Source: Effrenium voratum
Lineage: Eukaryota; Sar; Dinophyceae; Suessiales; Symbiodiniaceae
DNA length: 64,000 nt
Reading direction: 5' to 3'
NCBI GenBank assembly: GCA_963377175.1
Contig: CAUJNA010003794.1
Span: 62,001-126,000, forward strand
Made by a program: the position numbers and the translations under genes. Position 1 is the stretch's first letter; every line of letters starts with the position of its first letter. The notes under the pieces were generated by a model that was not told where the DNA came from, ran no database searches, and saw nothing but the letters and a program-made list of their open reading frames with translations. Shown here one piece after another: positions 1 through 10,700 of the stretch.

Positions 1-9
1 AGGCATGAT

Positions 10-118
10 CCATTTGCTCAAGAATATATTATTGTTGTTTTCCCGGTTGGCTTTTAAGGGGAATCTATCACTGCTGGACATATTGCTTTTCCCCTGGGCA
101 CTTCCATGCAAATGGAAG
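10..118. mobile_element. Family F element, arms CCATTTGCT
   Basis: Arms CATTTGCTCAAG and GCAAATGG; the core GGGAATCTATCACTGCTGG recurs in other copies. About 109 bp. Confidence 0.65.
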
Positions 119-236
119 CAAGGCAAAGGTTCCTACAGAAACGGAAGCAAGGCTAAGGTTCCCATAAAACCATCATCATAACCCCACATCCTGGGGCTTT
201 TGGCGCACACGATACTTTTTCCTGGCTTGCTCGCAG

Positions 237-300
237 GAAAAGCTACTGGTTCCTGACATCTTCAGCTTCAATAGCGCCATGAGCGCGCTCAAGTCCGAGA
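237..300 (+). CDS. PPR exon A
   Basis: Follows acceptor ctcgcag. Encodes EKLLVPDIFSFNSAMSALKSE plus one base. The pattern VPDxFSFNSAxSA is the first helix of a PPR unit. The donor is GA (gacctt). Confidence 0.6.
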
Positions 301-3300
301 GACCTTTGGCGGCGGTTTGCTGTTTGCCGGGCTGTGAGTTCCCGATGTTTGGTCAGCCCAGGAGGACACGTGAGGAATGGGAATCCCAGGAAGATCCAGG
401 AAGTCAACCGCCACGCAAAGGCATCAAGGGTTGCGAATGACATAAACATAAGAAATAAGCTGAACAGGGGATGTCTTCGGGTTTTGGAATGAGTATTTAG
501 CTAGGGTCCCTGGCATTCAGAAACTGATCGCAAACACATGGCTATGAGCTGACTATTTGTTGTTTTGTTGGTGTGTGCACCTAAATGTGGCGAACTGTAG
601 TGGTTTCCTTCTAAGAATCTTTGTCACACTACGTCTTCAGTTTTTGGCGGACCCACGGTAGAAGCACATTCCATCAGGGCAAGCTGCAATCCTGCCAGGC
701 CCCATCGTGAATTTCCATTCGCCCGGGTGAAGAGCGAGAAGCACGATTGCCGTCAGATATGCATGTAAAACAGGGTTGCGTACTGTGGATGGACGAAATC
801 CTGCACAACTTTGAAAATACGGGAAACCATTGTTTGTTGGTATTTACAGGGGAATCGACTCATTCTAGGGTTTCTTGGGTGGTGCAGGATTTCGTCCATC
901 CACAGTATGTCCTAGTGTTCCCCCCCCCCCCCTCCCCGCCGGCTCTGCCTGCTGTTGGAAACGTTTTCCAGCTGGGCAACCATAAGGCTGGCAAGGAAAC
1001 TGTGCATATTTGTGCTCCAGGAAAAGAGGGACCTTTCACGAAGATGTTAAGCTTGCTCGGAACACGACTATTTCCCCACTCGCAATCAGTCAACCTTGAT
1101 TGGCAACACCCAGCCCCAGTTCAAGCGGCGGTTCCAGCAGCATTTGACCCAGGGTGTCTCTACTATCTTGCGAGGTTCAGATGTCCGTGGGTTCCAAAGG
1201 CGAGACGCGCACGGCAAGTGCCATGAATCCCCATGCCACGATCCCAGGCTGGCAAAGAGCTCTGATCCTCTTCGAGGACAAAAATCCGCGTGCGAAGATT
1301 GGGGTGGGGAGCAGTTGGGATGGGGTCCACGTTGCTTCTTGATACGGCATGCTGAATTTATTTGCAAGGCTTGCGTAAGGCTTGTTTGATTTGTGTGTGT
1401 GTTGTCCAGTTCGTGGCATGTAAACTGCACGTTGAAGTGGGAAACCACGGGTGTGATTCCCTAACCTAAACATGGTGGTTGTTGGGAAACATGTTACATG
1501 TCGGGTTTATTGTGGTTTAGTGGCTTAACTGCTATATTTTAATTGTTGCTCCCCTTCCAACGTCAACCAAGTAAATGGTTATCTTCCCTTGGATGTTGGT
1601 TTAAGATATCCTCCGGAAGGGTGCCTTCAAGGAACAGGCGCAAAGGGTCGGCATGTTCATCAGTGGCCCTTGGGTGGACGGCACTTATGACGTCCATTTT
1701 ATATGGTGGTATTGTCTCGACCATTGAAATTTGCAACGATATGCCAATTACACAACACATTGGCCCTTGCATAGGACAGAGCCGAAGTCTATTGATCAAA
1801 ACCAATCCCCAAAATCACCTACCAGAAAGAATGAAATCGTGGACACTCAATGATTTTTTGGCGGTGTCTTGTCGCGCAGTCGTATCTTCTCGCTGATCTC
1901 ATATTTCCAGCTCGATGGTTTGGCGACTGTTCGGTCTGTCCTGTTTTTGAGGGTGCCCCTTTGTGGTGGTTGTAGAACGGGAAACCAACAGAAAAAACAC
2001 CCTTCACTGGGTTCACTAGATTTCACTTTCAACGGTTGATCAGTTTCCTTGTGGGTTCCAGAAATCCAGACAGTGAGTGCAAGCAGAAGGTCCGGTTTTT
2101 ACCTGACTGCTGCTACCTCTGCCATCCTGAGAGCCGGGTGTATGCAAAATTGTGACTGTTGGAAGTCCATTTGCTTAAGGATTTTGTTTGTTTTCCCCTG
2201 CTGGCTTTAAAAGGAATCTAGCCCTGCTGGTCAATTGTTATTTTCCAACTGGGTGCGTCTCTTTTGGAGGGTGCCCCTTTGTGGCCTGTGTGATGGTTTT
2301 TAAAGCGGGAAACCAGGAGGACAACCATCCAAATCCAATTTGGTGGGTCCGATTACAAACCCTCCCCTTGATTTCCTTGAAAGGAATCCCCAAACCGGTT
2401 CATTCCCAACGCCTGGACTTAGTCATTCCCTATCGCACCAGCAAGAAAAGGGGACAACTGAGGGAACCCCTCTCCCAAAAAAGCGAGAATGCGACCAATA
2501 TACCACCCTTATTCTAATAGCTCTTCAAGCCTAATCCAAAAACAATATATAGGGATTGTGTTTATCGGGGGTCGCTCCATTTTGCGTTCCCCTCCGAGAT
2601 CGCACCAGCAAGTTGAGGATCCCATCACTTTCCTGGTTCTGGTGGGTAAATGTAAAACAACTTGAGGGCGCCTTGACGGAGACCACATGCGTCAAGGTCA
2701 TCTCTGAAAGAGGATGAGACCAATATACCACCCTTATTATAATAGCCCTTCTAGCCCTTCAAGACCTAATCCCTACCTGATATACCTATTAAAATACATT
2801 GGTGTCCCTCAGCCATCCCCTCAGCCATTTAGCCTTTTAGGGTTTAGTGGTAGTTTCCATGTAACCCGCTAAAAGTTAAACATTTAGCAGGGCATCTGAG
2901 AGCAGCCCAGATACCCATTCCAAAAAGGAGAGGATGAGACCAGCATACCCTTGACGCAGGAGATGACCTTTGCCCGCGTGGCACCGGACGTGCTGAGCTT
3001 CGGCTGCGCGCTGCAGGCCTGCGCCACCGCCCGCGCCTGGCGACACGCGCTGGAGCTGCTGCGGCACATGGAGGACTCGAGCCCAACACGGGGTGCAGGC
3101 GGTTTTGGTTTAGCCCCAAAACCGGCGCAACGTTTTCTCTTTTTTTGTTTAACGCGTTTTTTGGGTTGGTTTCTTTTTAAACGCCACACAAAAAGGGAAA
3201 GCCTAAACCGACGCAACTGTTTTTTTGGGGTTTCCCTTTAAAAACCACAAAAAAGGGGTACCCTCAGAAAGAGAGACACCCAAGTCGTGTCTAAGGCTCT

Positions 3301-6300
3301 TTGCGGGAGGGGTTGGCCTTTAAGATCAGCCACCAAGACAGGGCCTCTTCTTAGATTCCGTATGATGACTGTAAGCACATTGGTTCCAAGGGCGGCCAAG
3401 GAACTGAGATTCAGAGTTGCAATGAGCGGCTCATCAAAAAATGGTTGCGGGGTTTTTGGTGGCTGTGTTTCTTCCTTAACATGTTCACCTGGCAGCATGG
3501 TCACCTGGCAGAAGGGTTCCTTAAGAATTCGCACATGGGGCATCCCAACAAAGCGCACCTTTGCCAGCGGTTTTTGCGGGTCTCGCGCTCGTACCAGGTT
3601 CGATTCAGCGTTGCGTCCGAAAGGCCGAAAGGAAGCCATCTGTTAGAATCCATGGGGTCACCGAGCAGGATTCAAGAATAGGTATTCATCCATACTGAAA
3701 GCGGACTGGGCCATCGGTTGACGATGCAAGGCTGTCGCGTGTTCTCAGCTGGTATCCTGTTCGACTGAAACGAGGCCTAAGGCCAGCACTTTGCAAGGCC
3801 CGGTTTGCTTCCAGAAACGGAAGAGCGGAAGCTGAGTTTCACGGAGCCTGGATGGCCAGTTGCTGCCTTGTTTCATCCACTTTACCCCGAAAACCACCGA
3901 AGAGTCGCTTTTTGGTTTTGGTCACCATTTTCGTGGCATTCCCAAAAAGTTCGGACGTGATGTTGATTCTTCCAAGATTCCAAGCAGCACGTCAAGCCTC
4001 ACAAATAAGACGGACCAGAGTGGAGTCGAACCACTATGGTTTGCTCTGCAAGCCTTGGCTCGAGAATGCAACGCCTCACCCATAGGGCAACTGGTCCCTT
4101 CTATACCCAGGCAACATTTATTTGTAGCTGTCAGTGTCCCACACTTGAAGTGAGTTGTTTGTAATCCATTGAGTTGCTGGCAGAGACCGGGAGGGTATCA
4201 GTCAATGGTCCCCAATCTTGTTCTTGTGGCAAAGGACATCCACCATTTTGTTTGTTTAGGGTCCGACTCCTGAAGGCTGTGAGCCAAGTATGGTTCGGGT
4301 ATCCTTCGTAATGGGTCCAATGGATCATAAGTTCTTGGCTCGCTGTTGGGTTTCCCTTGATTCGCCGGGAATCAAACGGGTAACTCACACGCGAGCCTTT
4401 GAGGAGCTGAGCATTCCAGGCAACCCCCTGGCAACTTGGCGGGGAACCCGCGCCTTTTGTGGCCGCAAGGCGTTTTGGCCGGTAAATAGCACACAGGTGA
4501 TGGTTTCCCCCAAGAAGCCAAGAGGGGTTTTAAAGTTTATAGTGTTGCTATTTCCAGACTTTGTATTTGGCACCCGGCACATGAGGTCGGGCTCCAAGCC
4601 AGGGCAAACAACCCCCGGTGCCAGCTTTGTCGGGAACTATGGTGTCGCCTACATATTCTTGAAAGTTGTTTGGTAGAAAAACAGGATTATTTCTGGCTCC
4701 TCGTAGTTGATGAGGGAACATGCGGTCTTCTCTCGTGAAGAGTCTGCCGCTGGATTCCGGTTGTTTCCGGAAGCGGCAATCACAAGCAGCACAAGTGTAG
4801 CCCTGGAAGCTCGGGCCATCAACGCACTTGAGCCGCAAAATGTGGCTGTGGTTGTGAAAACCAATGGGATCCCATTTTGGTTGGTAGGTGAACTCACCAC
4901 CACTGTTAGAACCTATTTTAGTGGTTGGATTGGGATGTTCACTGGGGGTAAGGGATTCTGACCCATGGCCATGTGTTTGGGTCTGTGTCTGTGTGTGTGC
5001 GTGTGTCTGTGTCTCTGTCTGTGTGTCTGTGCGTGCGTGTGTGTGTCGATTCCAATGGACGCATTCCGGCGTTGTGTCCAAAGGAAAACCACCGGAGCTA
5101 GAGACAACCCACTGGGCAATCACCAGATGATCACGAGCAAAGGTAATGTTGACCACATATTGATAAACCTCAGTCTATTAATAGGGGGCGGTTTTTGATG
5201 ATTCCCCATGAAACCCAGGCAGAAGCAACCCCTAAACCTGGGGTTGATGACACTACCCGGCAGATAGATGGCACAAGTACGACGGTTTTTTTTCGGGTGG
5301 ATGGTATAAACCGTTTTTTTTTGAGCCATCTATCTGCCGGGTTGATTAATTGGTGTCAGCAGTACACCTTCCCCTTTCCGTTTCTCCACGACTTGTACTC
5401 GCAGCCCCCGGGGCCAAGCGAGTGAGGGGTGCTCCGAAGCCTTGAGATGACTTCAATCCTGGCTGGGAATTCGGTTGGGTTTTGTTCCCTTCAAATATGG
5501 TGAGTGTATGTGAGTGTTTTTTTGGGGCACCCTCCAACCAACTCGTTTTTCTGGGGCTTTAAATATGGCTTCCATTTTTTGGGGGGGCTTTTCGGCACCC
5601 CACGAGCCAGCCGCTTCATCTCCCCAGCTCGGCCGAGATCCATGGCTCCGCGCTGCTCGCCTGCGGAGCCCATGGCGCGGCCGCGGCGCCGCTCTTGGCG
5701 CGGCTCAGGGAGGCGACGGGCGCCGTTTTTTTTTTGGGGTCGGCGGCGGGGTCGGAGGCCTGGCCCTGCCCGGAAAATGGGTGGGCTTCCTTTGGTCACT
5801 TCCTTGGGTGGTGGGCTTCCTTTGCTCGCTTCCTGAGCTCTTGGACTTAGTCTCGTTGTTGGCAAGCAACAAGTTGGGACTTGTGTGGGTAAGCCACTCA
5901 GGAAGTGAGTTTCCCCGGTCAAAACGGCTCCCCAATTTGCGTCCACCCTTAAATGGAAATGATGTCAAACTCGTTCGGATACTGCCCAGTCAATTTTCGT
6001 TTGAGGGTAGTGAAGACTTTGAAAGGGGCGTCCAGTTTTTGGTGTTCCCCCAGATGAGAAGCCACCGATTCACCTTGTCCAAGGATACGATTCCTCAAGA
6101 CCGCTTGGTGGCATAAGATTCATGCCCAACTGGGTGTCCTTTATTCGATGGCCTCGGAAAATGCTCGCATGCGGCCATGTCTATTGGTTCGGCATGCCAC
6201 ACTGGTTCCAAAGCAAGTGTCAAGGTTGTCTTCAGGGAAGTCAAAAAGGAAACCGCACCACATTTGGGGGCTCCACCGTTTTGAGTCAAAGTGCTGCTGT

Positions 6301-6839
6301 ATGCAGCCATAACTCGCTGGCCCCTTGCTCAGTGCACTTATTTCCAGGACCCAAGATTTTAATGCCATGGCAACATCGCAAGCGGATAAAGTAGCCGGTG
6401 AATTGGAGTGGTGGTTTGGAGGCCTGGGGGCCTTCCCATTTGGCTTCAAGAAGCAGGGCTTCCAAACCACCAAAGAAGTGAGTATGCTCAGGCTCAGGGT
6501 AGGGTGCGGTCGCCCAAAAAATTGGCCTACAGAAAAGACACGGCCATATCCGAAAGTGGCTCGCTGGCTGGCTGGCAAAGCCACCCAAAATATGTTCGCT
6601 TCCTGAGCTCCTGGACTTTGGTCACTTGCTGGGTTTGGACCATATTGGAGAAAGTATGAACATTTACCCCCATTTGCCCTCAAACGTCAGGCAGTCGCTC
6701 CACGCAGCTCCCGGATTTGGACAGCCCAAAGTGGCTGGCGCTCTGGGGAAAGCGCGCGGAGTTTGGGAAGAGTCCGCGCAGACCACCAGTGGCGCCATTC
6801 CCGTTTTCGACTTTTCGGGCGGGGGTTCTCTTTAGATGA
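237..6839 (+). CDS. PPR (pentatricopeptide repeat) protein gene, 3' part, about 5 exons
   Basis: Gene-level entry. Proposed exons are 237-300, 1248-1276, 2960-3078, 5628-5712 and perhaps 6708-6839. Joined in phase, the first four give P-type PPR helices: VPDIFSFNSAMSALKSE, then WQRALILFE, then VAPDVLSFGCALQAC with WRHALELLRHMED, then IHGSALLACGAHG. PPR proteins bind organellar RNA through arrays of 35-residue helix pairs and act in its processing or editing; the target cannot be read here. The 5' end lies outside the window because the first exon opens in mid-protein after an AG acceptor. Donors are GA, GA, GA and then ambiguous. It runs in the same direction as the methyltransferase gene that starts about 0.85 kb downstream. 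Family assignment is fairly secure; the exact 3' end is not. Confidence 0.6.
301..1247 (+). other. PPR intron holding one family A inverted-repeat element
   Basis: GA-AG intron inferred from reading phase. It contains a full family A element at 781-907 and a C-rich tract near 920. No other coding signal is seen. Confidence 0.45.
781..907. mobile_element. Family A inverted-repeat element (MITE-like), intact
   Basis: Ends TACTGTGGATGGACGAAATC and its inverse form terminal repeats of about 28 bp, including CTGCAC. The core has AAACCATTGTTTGTTGG and GGAATCGA. Total 127 bp, no coding capacity, TA at both ends. Best-preserved of eight copies. Confidence 0.88.
1248..1276 (+). CDS. PPR exon B, 29-nt micro-exon
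   Basis: Completes a codon left by exon A and encodes WQRALILFE, the second helix of a PPR unit (pattern WxxALxLF). Acceptor is atcccag|G and donor is GA (gacaaa), so the frame runs on into EMTFARVAPD of the next exon. Confidence 0.5.
2960..3078 (+). CDS. PPR exon C
   Basis: GC-rich exon after acceptor gacgcag|G. It encodes EMTFARVAPDVLSFGCALQ, then ACATARAWRHALELLRHMED, nearly one full PPR unit. The donor is GA (gagccc) in phase 2. This is the strongest PPR exon in the window. Confidence 0.7.
4012..4097 (-). tRNA. tRNA-like sequence, isotype uncertain
   Basis: On the minus strand a 7-bp acceptor stem GGACCAG/CTGGTCC encloses a D-arm GCC...GGC with GG in the loop. It also encloses a good T-arm (AGTGG, loop TTCGACT, CCACT). 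The middle is about 14 nt too long for a class I tRNA, so it may carry a short intron; one fold gives anticodon CTC. The anticodon stem is weak, so this may be a pseudogene or a tRNA-derived repeat. Confidence 0.4.
4844..4970. mobile_element. Family B element, arms GGCTGTGG...
   Basis: Shares with 25855 and 33088 the core GGGATTGGGATGTTCACTGG and CATTTTAG. Ends are GGCxGTGGGTCAAAACC against its inverse. About 120 bp. Confidence 0.75.
5255..5342. mobile_element. Family J palindromic element
   Basis: 88 bp; arms ACCCGGCAGATAGATGGC and GCCATCTATCTGCCGGGT are perfect 18-bp inverses, and the inner AAACCG/CGGTTT also pair. Confidence 0.8.
5628..5712 (+). CDS. PPR exon D
   Basis: After acceptor tccccag, in the phase left by exon C. 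Encodes SAEIHGSALLACGAHG, then AAAAPLLARLRE, a PPR-like helix pair. GC-rich. The donor is ambiguous: GA at 5710 or GC at 5713, both in phase 0. Confidence 0.5.
5825..5909. mobile_element. Family G element
   Basis: Arms CTCGCTTCCTGAG and CTCAGGAAGTGAG, 85 bp apart; CTTGGACTTAG inside recurs near 6605 and 29520. Confidence 0.65.
6708..6839 (+). CDS. Possible last exon of the PPR gene
   Basis: After acceptor cacgcag the phase-0 frame reads LPDLDSPKWLALWGKRAEFG and stays open to a TGA at 6837-6839. The first 24 codons look protein-like; the end does not, so the true stop may differ. No family motif beyond context. Confidence 0.3.
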   Translation, partial: LPDLDSPKWLALWGKRAEFGKSPRRPPVAPFPFSTFRAGVLFR

Positions 6840-7682
6840 ACTCCAAGGTTACCAACACGCGTTACATCAGCTACCCAAAAAAGATACGCTTTTGTCCAAC
6901 GCGAATCCACTGGGATCGACTGGCAGCAAGGGATTGTGGCAAGCAACACGCCCAGCAGGGCTTGGGAAACAGAGGTGAACAAGCACGGGGTCCGTTTGCA
7001 AGGAAGATGTGGAGAGCAGTCCAGGGTTGTCTTTGGGATCCGAAATCCGAAACAATCATCGAATCCTTTCATACTCAGTGAGTGCCCCTTAATCCTGTGG
7101 CACTGTCAGGGTGTGTGTTTTTTGATAAACAGCTTGGTTTGAAGAGAAGAACCACAGGACCCCAAAGCCTCAGTCCTCAGTTGTTCGTCCAGCTGCATTC
7201 GGCTCAGCCCAAGCGGTCTCATGTCGGGATGGAGAGATCTGGCTGTGGGATTCCTGGCTAAACCATGGCTACATGTGACCAAAAGCTGTTAGGAATAGAA
7301 TCCACTCCTAAGCGTTCGGCCAAATCGCCCAAAAGGACCCTGTTTTTGGGAGCCCAGACTTGAGGATACCAACTGGTCACTTGATCTTTCTCTGAGATTG
7401 CCGCGGTTCTTTTCTTGGCCGGACCCAGTCCATACTACATACCTACCTAGATGCCTTCACGCATTTACACTCCTACCTTCCTACATACATATGAGATACA
7501 CAAGTCCGTAAGAAGCAAATGGATTCTACAGCCAGTAGTTTGAATATGGTCCGCCACTTTTTACAGGATTCGAGCCCAGGACCCAAAGCATGCTAAAGTT
7601 TACAATCATCGTGTTGTTTCCTCAAGGGATTAATCCGTAGAGGGCGGGCGGGTTGCCCTTTGGACGGGTAACCTTTGGCAGC
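6840..7682 (+). other. Spacer between PPR and SPOUT1 genes
   Basis: No exon or repeat recognised. The short spacer between two same-strand genes fits polycistronic transcription with spliced-leader trans-splicing. A trans-splice AG could be 7680-7681, one base before the next ATG. Confidence 0.35.
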
Positions 7683-7718
7683 ATGAAGAAGCGAAAGCCC
7701 GAGCTTGACGTTCCGCAG
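7683..7718 (+). CDS. SPOUT1: SPOUT1 exon 1 with start codon
   Basis: ATG one base after an AG (ggcagc-ATG), encoding MKKRKPELDVPQ with a basic, NLS-like start. Donor GA (gacggg) in phase 0 matches exon 2. The resulting full length of 376 residues supports this start. Only 12 codons long, so the choice is reasoned rather than proven. Confidence 0.55.
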
Positions 7719-10700
7719 GACGGGCTTCGAAGTTTCCCGAGCCTTTGGGTTGCCACCTCTTGGGCTGTTTCATACAACTTGGGTCCGCATGGCGACCTCT
7801 AGGTACATGGGGACCCCGCTGGTTGCCAACTCTAGTGGCTTGCCTGGAAGCGCTGGAAGGGGAAACCAAAGGAGTTGTTTTGGCGTAGCCCGCGGAGCCC
7901 GCTGCTCCGCACTCTTGCCGCGGAAACCCCCTGAAAGATTGGCCAACCACATTTGGGTGCTTGGGTGCGGCTCCCATATACCCAGGTAGAATGTTGGGTG
8001 CCATTTTTTGAGCCACAGCCTTTTTTGAGCGAGCCACAGCCTTTTGGGTGTGTCCCTTGTTGAGCCTTTCAGAGGCCTTTCGGACCGAGGTAGCCAGGCC
8101 GAAATGCAGAGACACTTTGAGGAAGCGAATCGCCCAATGGTCGCATGTCCAGACGTGGCCGCTCCAGCTTGAAGGGCAGGCGGCTGGATATTTTAAGGAA
8201 CCGTATACGCATCTTGAGTATGGGCGAAAATAAGATGAAGTGAGCCACAATCAAAACCCGGTTAGATGAAGGTTAGTAAGCGGCAGTCCCAGTCTCAGCC
8301 ATACATTTTTTCGGCCGCTTTTTAATCTCCTTACATGGATTTGGGTAGACCGTGTTAATACTGATTGGTTGTGATTGTGACTCAAGGTGCGGCCTTCTGC
8401 CTGGTCCCTTGTAGCCGAAGCACCAATCAATGATGGCTGCGACGTTTTGGATCTGTTCCGAGCAAAAAGGGGCTCCTCAAAATTGGAACCCGCGCCAATG
8501 GCCAATTTCGAGCGGCCAGCTTCAAGGTGGGAACCCAACCTGTTTGAGACATTCCTGTCACCTTGGCCGTCCGCTTTCGTTCCAAGGTGGGGAGCCCCCA
8601 AAAATTGTGTGTTTTTAAAGCTGCCTGGACCCTGCATGGCCCCCTTTGGTTCTGCCTTTGACCCAGCCCAAAACGGTCCAAGCTCAGAAAACAAGGGGCA
8701 GTTGTTCAGCTGAACGAGCCAATGGCCAGGAGCCCAAGAAGAAGAAGAAGAAGCAGAGGGATGAGGCGCCAAAGGCTGCCGCAACGGGCGCCACAGGCGC
8801 GCACCCAAGTTCGGTTTGGGGTTGCTGAGACCTGGGGTAGACTTAGGATACATTGTACATTTTACCAGTGACTCAAAGTGGAAGCAAACAATATCATTTA
8901 CATTCTGTAACTGGGCCCAACTCTACTCATGAGACAAAAAGAAGACGAGAAGCCAGCGTTAGCTTTGGTGCATGTTGCCAAGGGATGTTAGGACGTTAAC
9001 TCTTGGCGCCAACCAATTGGTTTTCCGTATTAAACCACTAGAAGTTAAACTTTTAGCAGGGGAGCAGAAAGCAACCGAGTTAGTCCTTACCACTCGCTCC
9101 CCAAGAGCGACTTTCAACTGCTTGGGTTCGGACCATGGCCAGTCCACGAAGGATCGGACGTGCGCCCTTCTGGGAAGGCGTTTTTTTTCTTCCAAAGGCT
9201 GCGGAGATGAGGTGCTCGGGGCTTCCCATGCAAATCCCACAAAGCGACCTGCTACCACTTGTTTCTGACTGTGTACCACTCTATGTGCATCCATTTGTTT
9301 AAGAATATGCTTTTCCTATTGGTTTTTGGAGGGAATCTATCACAACTGGAAATATATTTTTTCCAGGGCTTTCAGCAAATGGAAGTAGGGGGGTTTGGTT
9401 GGATGGTTGGATGGTTGGATCTTTGGACTTTAGCTTTTGGTTAAACCAGGGTGGGACTTTCCGAATCGAACCAACAAACAGTTTAAGCTTGTTGTAACAG
9501 CAAACACAGAACATGGTTTCCAAGATTTCACCCCATGGTTTTGTGAGCATTTGTTGGGCCAGTTGAAAAATCAGTCTCCTGGTCAACAGCAACCATGGCA
9601 TCGCAAATACGCGAAGCTTCCCTTGCTGGTGAGAGAACTAGGGAATGTGAGATGGACTGCAATGGACTGCATTTTGAGGGGTCCCCTGAAAAGGAAACCA
9701 GTTGCCAGGACCGCCTGGCTGGCAAATGGTCTGTGAAATGACCTCCCCATGGCAGTTTTGGGGGTTATTTGCGTGTTCTTGGCCAGCCATCGGGAGGTCC
9801 TGGTGGATGGTTTCTGTCAGGGTCCTTCCAACTGGCTGTGGGTCAAAAATATGTACCCAAGATGGACCCTTGGTAAATGGAAACATGGACGATTAAACCA
9901 CCTACGGTTGGTTTAACAATTTGACCCAGAACTGCGCCGAAGGAGTCTTTGGAACCTATTCCCTCTTAGTTTTTAGAGGGAATCAGGGAATAGGTTCCAA
10001 AGACCATGGTCACCATCTACAACTATCTACAACCATGCTCATTGGTCACCATCTACAACCACCTAGATCGCCAGCTGGTTTTTTCCCATGCACTTTACCC
10101 AACAAAAAAACGATCGCAACAGTGACTGAATCAAACGATCGCAACTTGGCTATCTACGACCATGGTCTCCAACGTCATTCGCTGCATCTCTCGAGTTCCA
10201 AGTGCCAGGCACTTCAAAGCCCTCGGCCCTCAAGATGCTGAGGCCGGGGCGAGCGGCGAGTGCGAGTGGAAAACGCAAGCAACGCGAAATGGCGCTCGGC
10301 TTTGGCTTCCGAAGTCGGCGAAAATCGACGAAAAAGTCGGCGAAAGTCTGCGACATTTAAACATTGGCAAACTTCGGCAAAAGCAAGTCACTTGGGGCTT
10401 CTTTGGGGCAACTTCCCCAGACTCCTGGTGGTACCAGAAAACAGTCGCACGCCAAAAGTCGCGGAGTTCAAAGGCTAAGAGGGAAGGGGAAGATTCAACG
10501 CGAGGCCCAGGATTTGACTTTCGCAAGGGGATTTGGAGGAACAACCTGGGTGTGGCTCAAAATGGAATGGCGAGGTTTTAGTCTTTGGTTCCATTTACCA
10601 ACGGGCCGTTTTGGGTTCCATTTGTTGAGCCAGAGCCACCTAGGTGCCAAAAACAGAAAGTGTGGATGCTGTGGCAGTCCAAATGGAAAATAATGTGGTA

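Larger units (their letters stand above)
3079..5627 (+). other. PPR intron: repeats, a tRNA-like sequence and MITE-like elements
   Basis: No exon recognised. The stretch holds a tRNA-like sequence on the minus strand (4012-4097), a family B element (4844-4970), a short GT-rich microsatellite (about 4977-5047) and a family J palindromic element (5255-5342). Confidence 0.4.

Noticed and set aside
7630..8250. 206-aa minus-strand open frame
   Set aside because: Overlaps SPOUT1 exon 1 and a family M element on the opposite strand; no domain motif or sensible composition.
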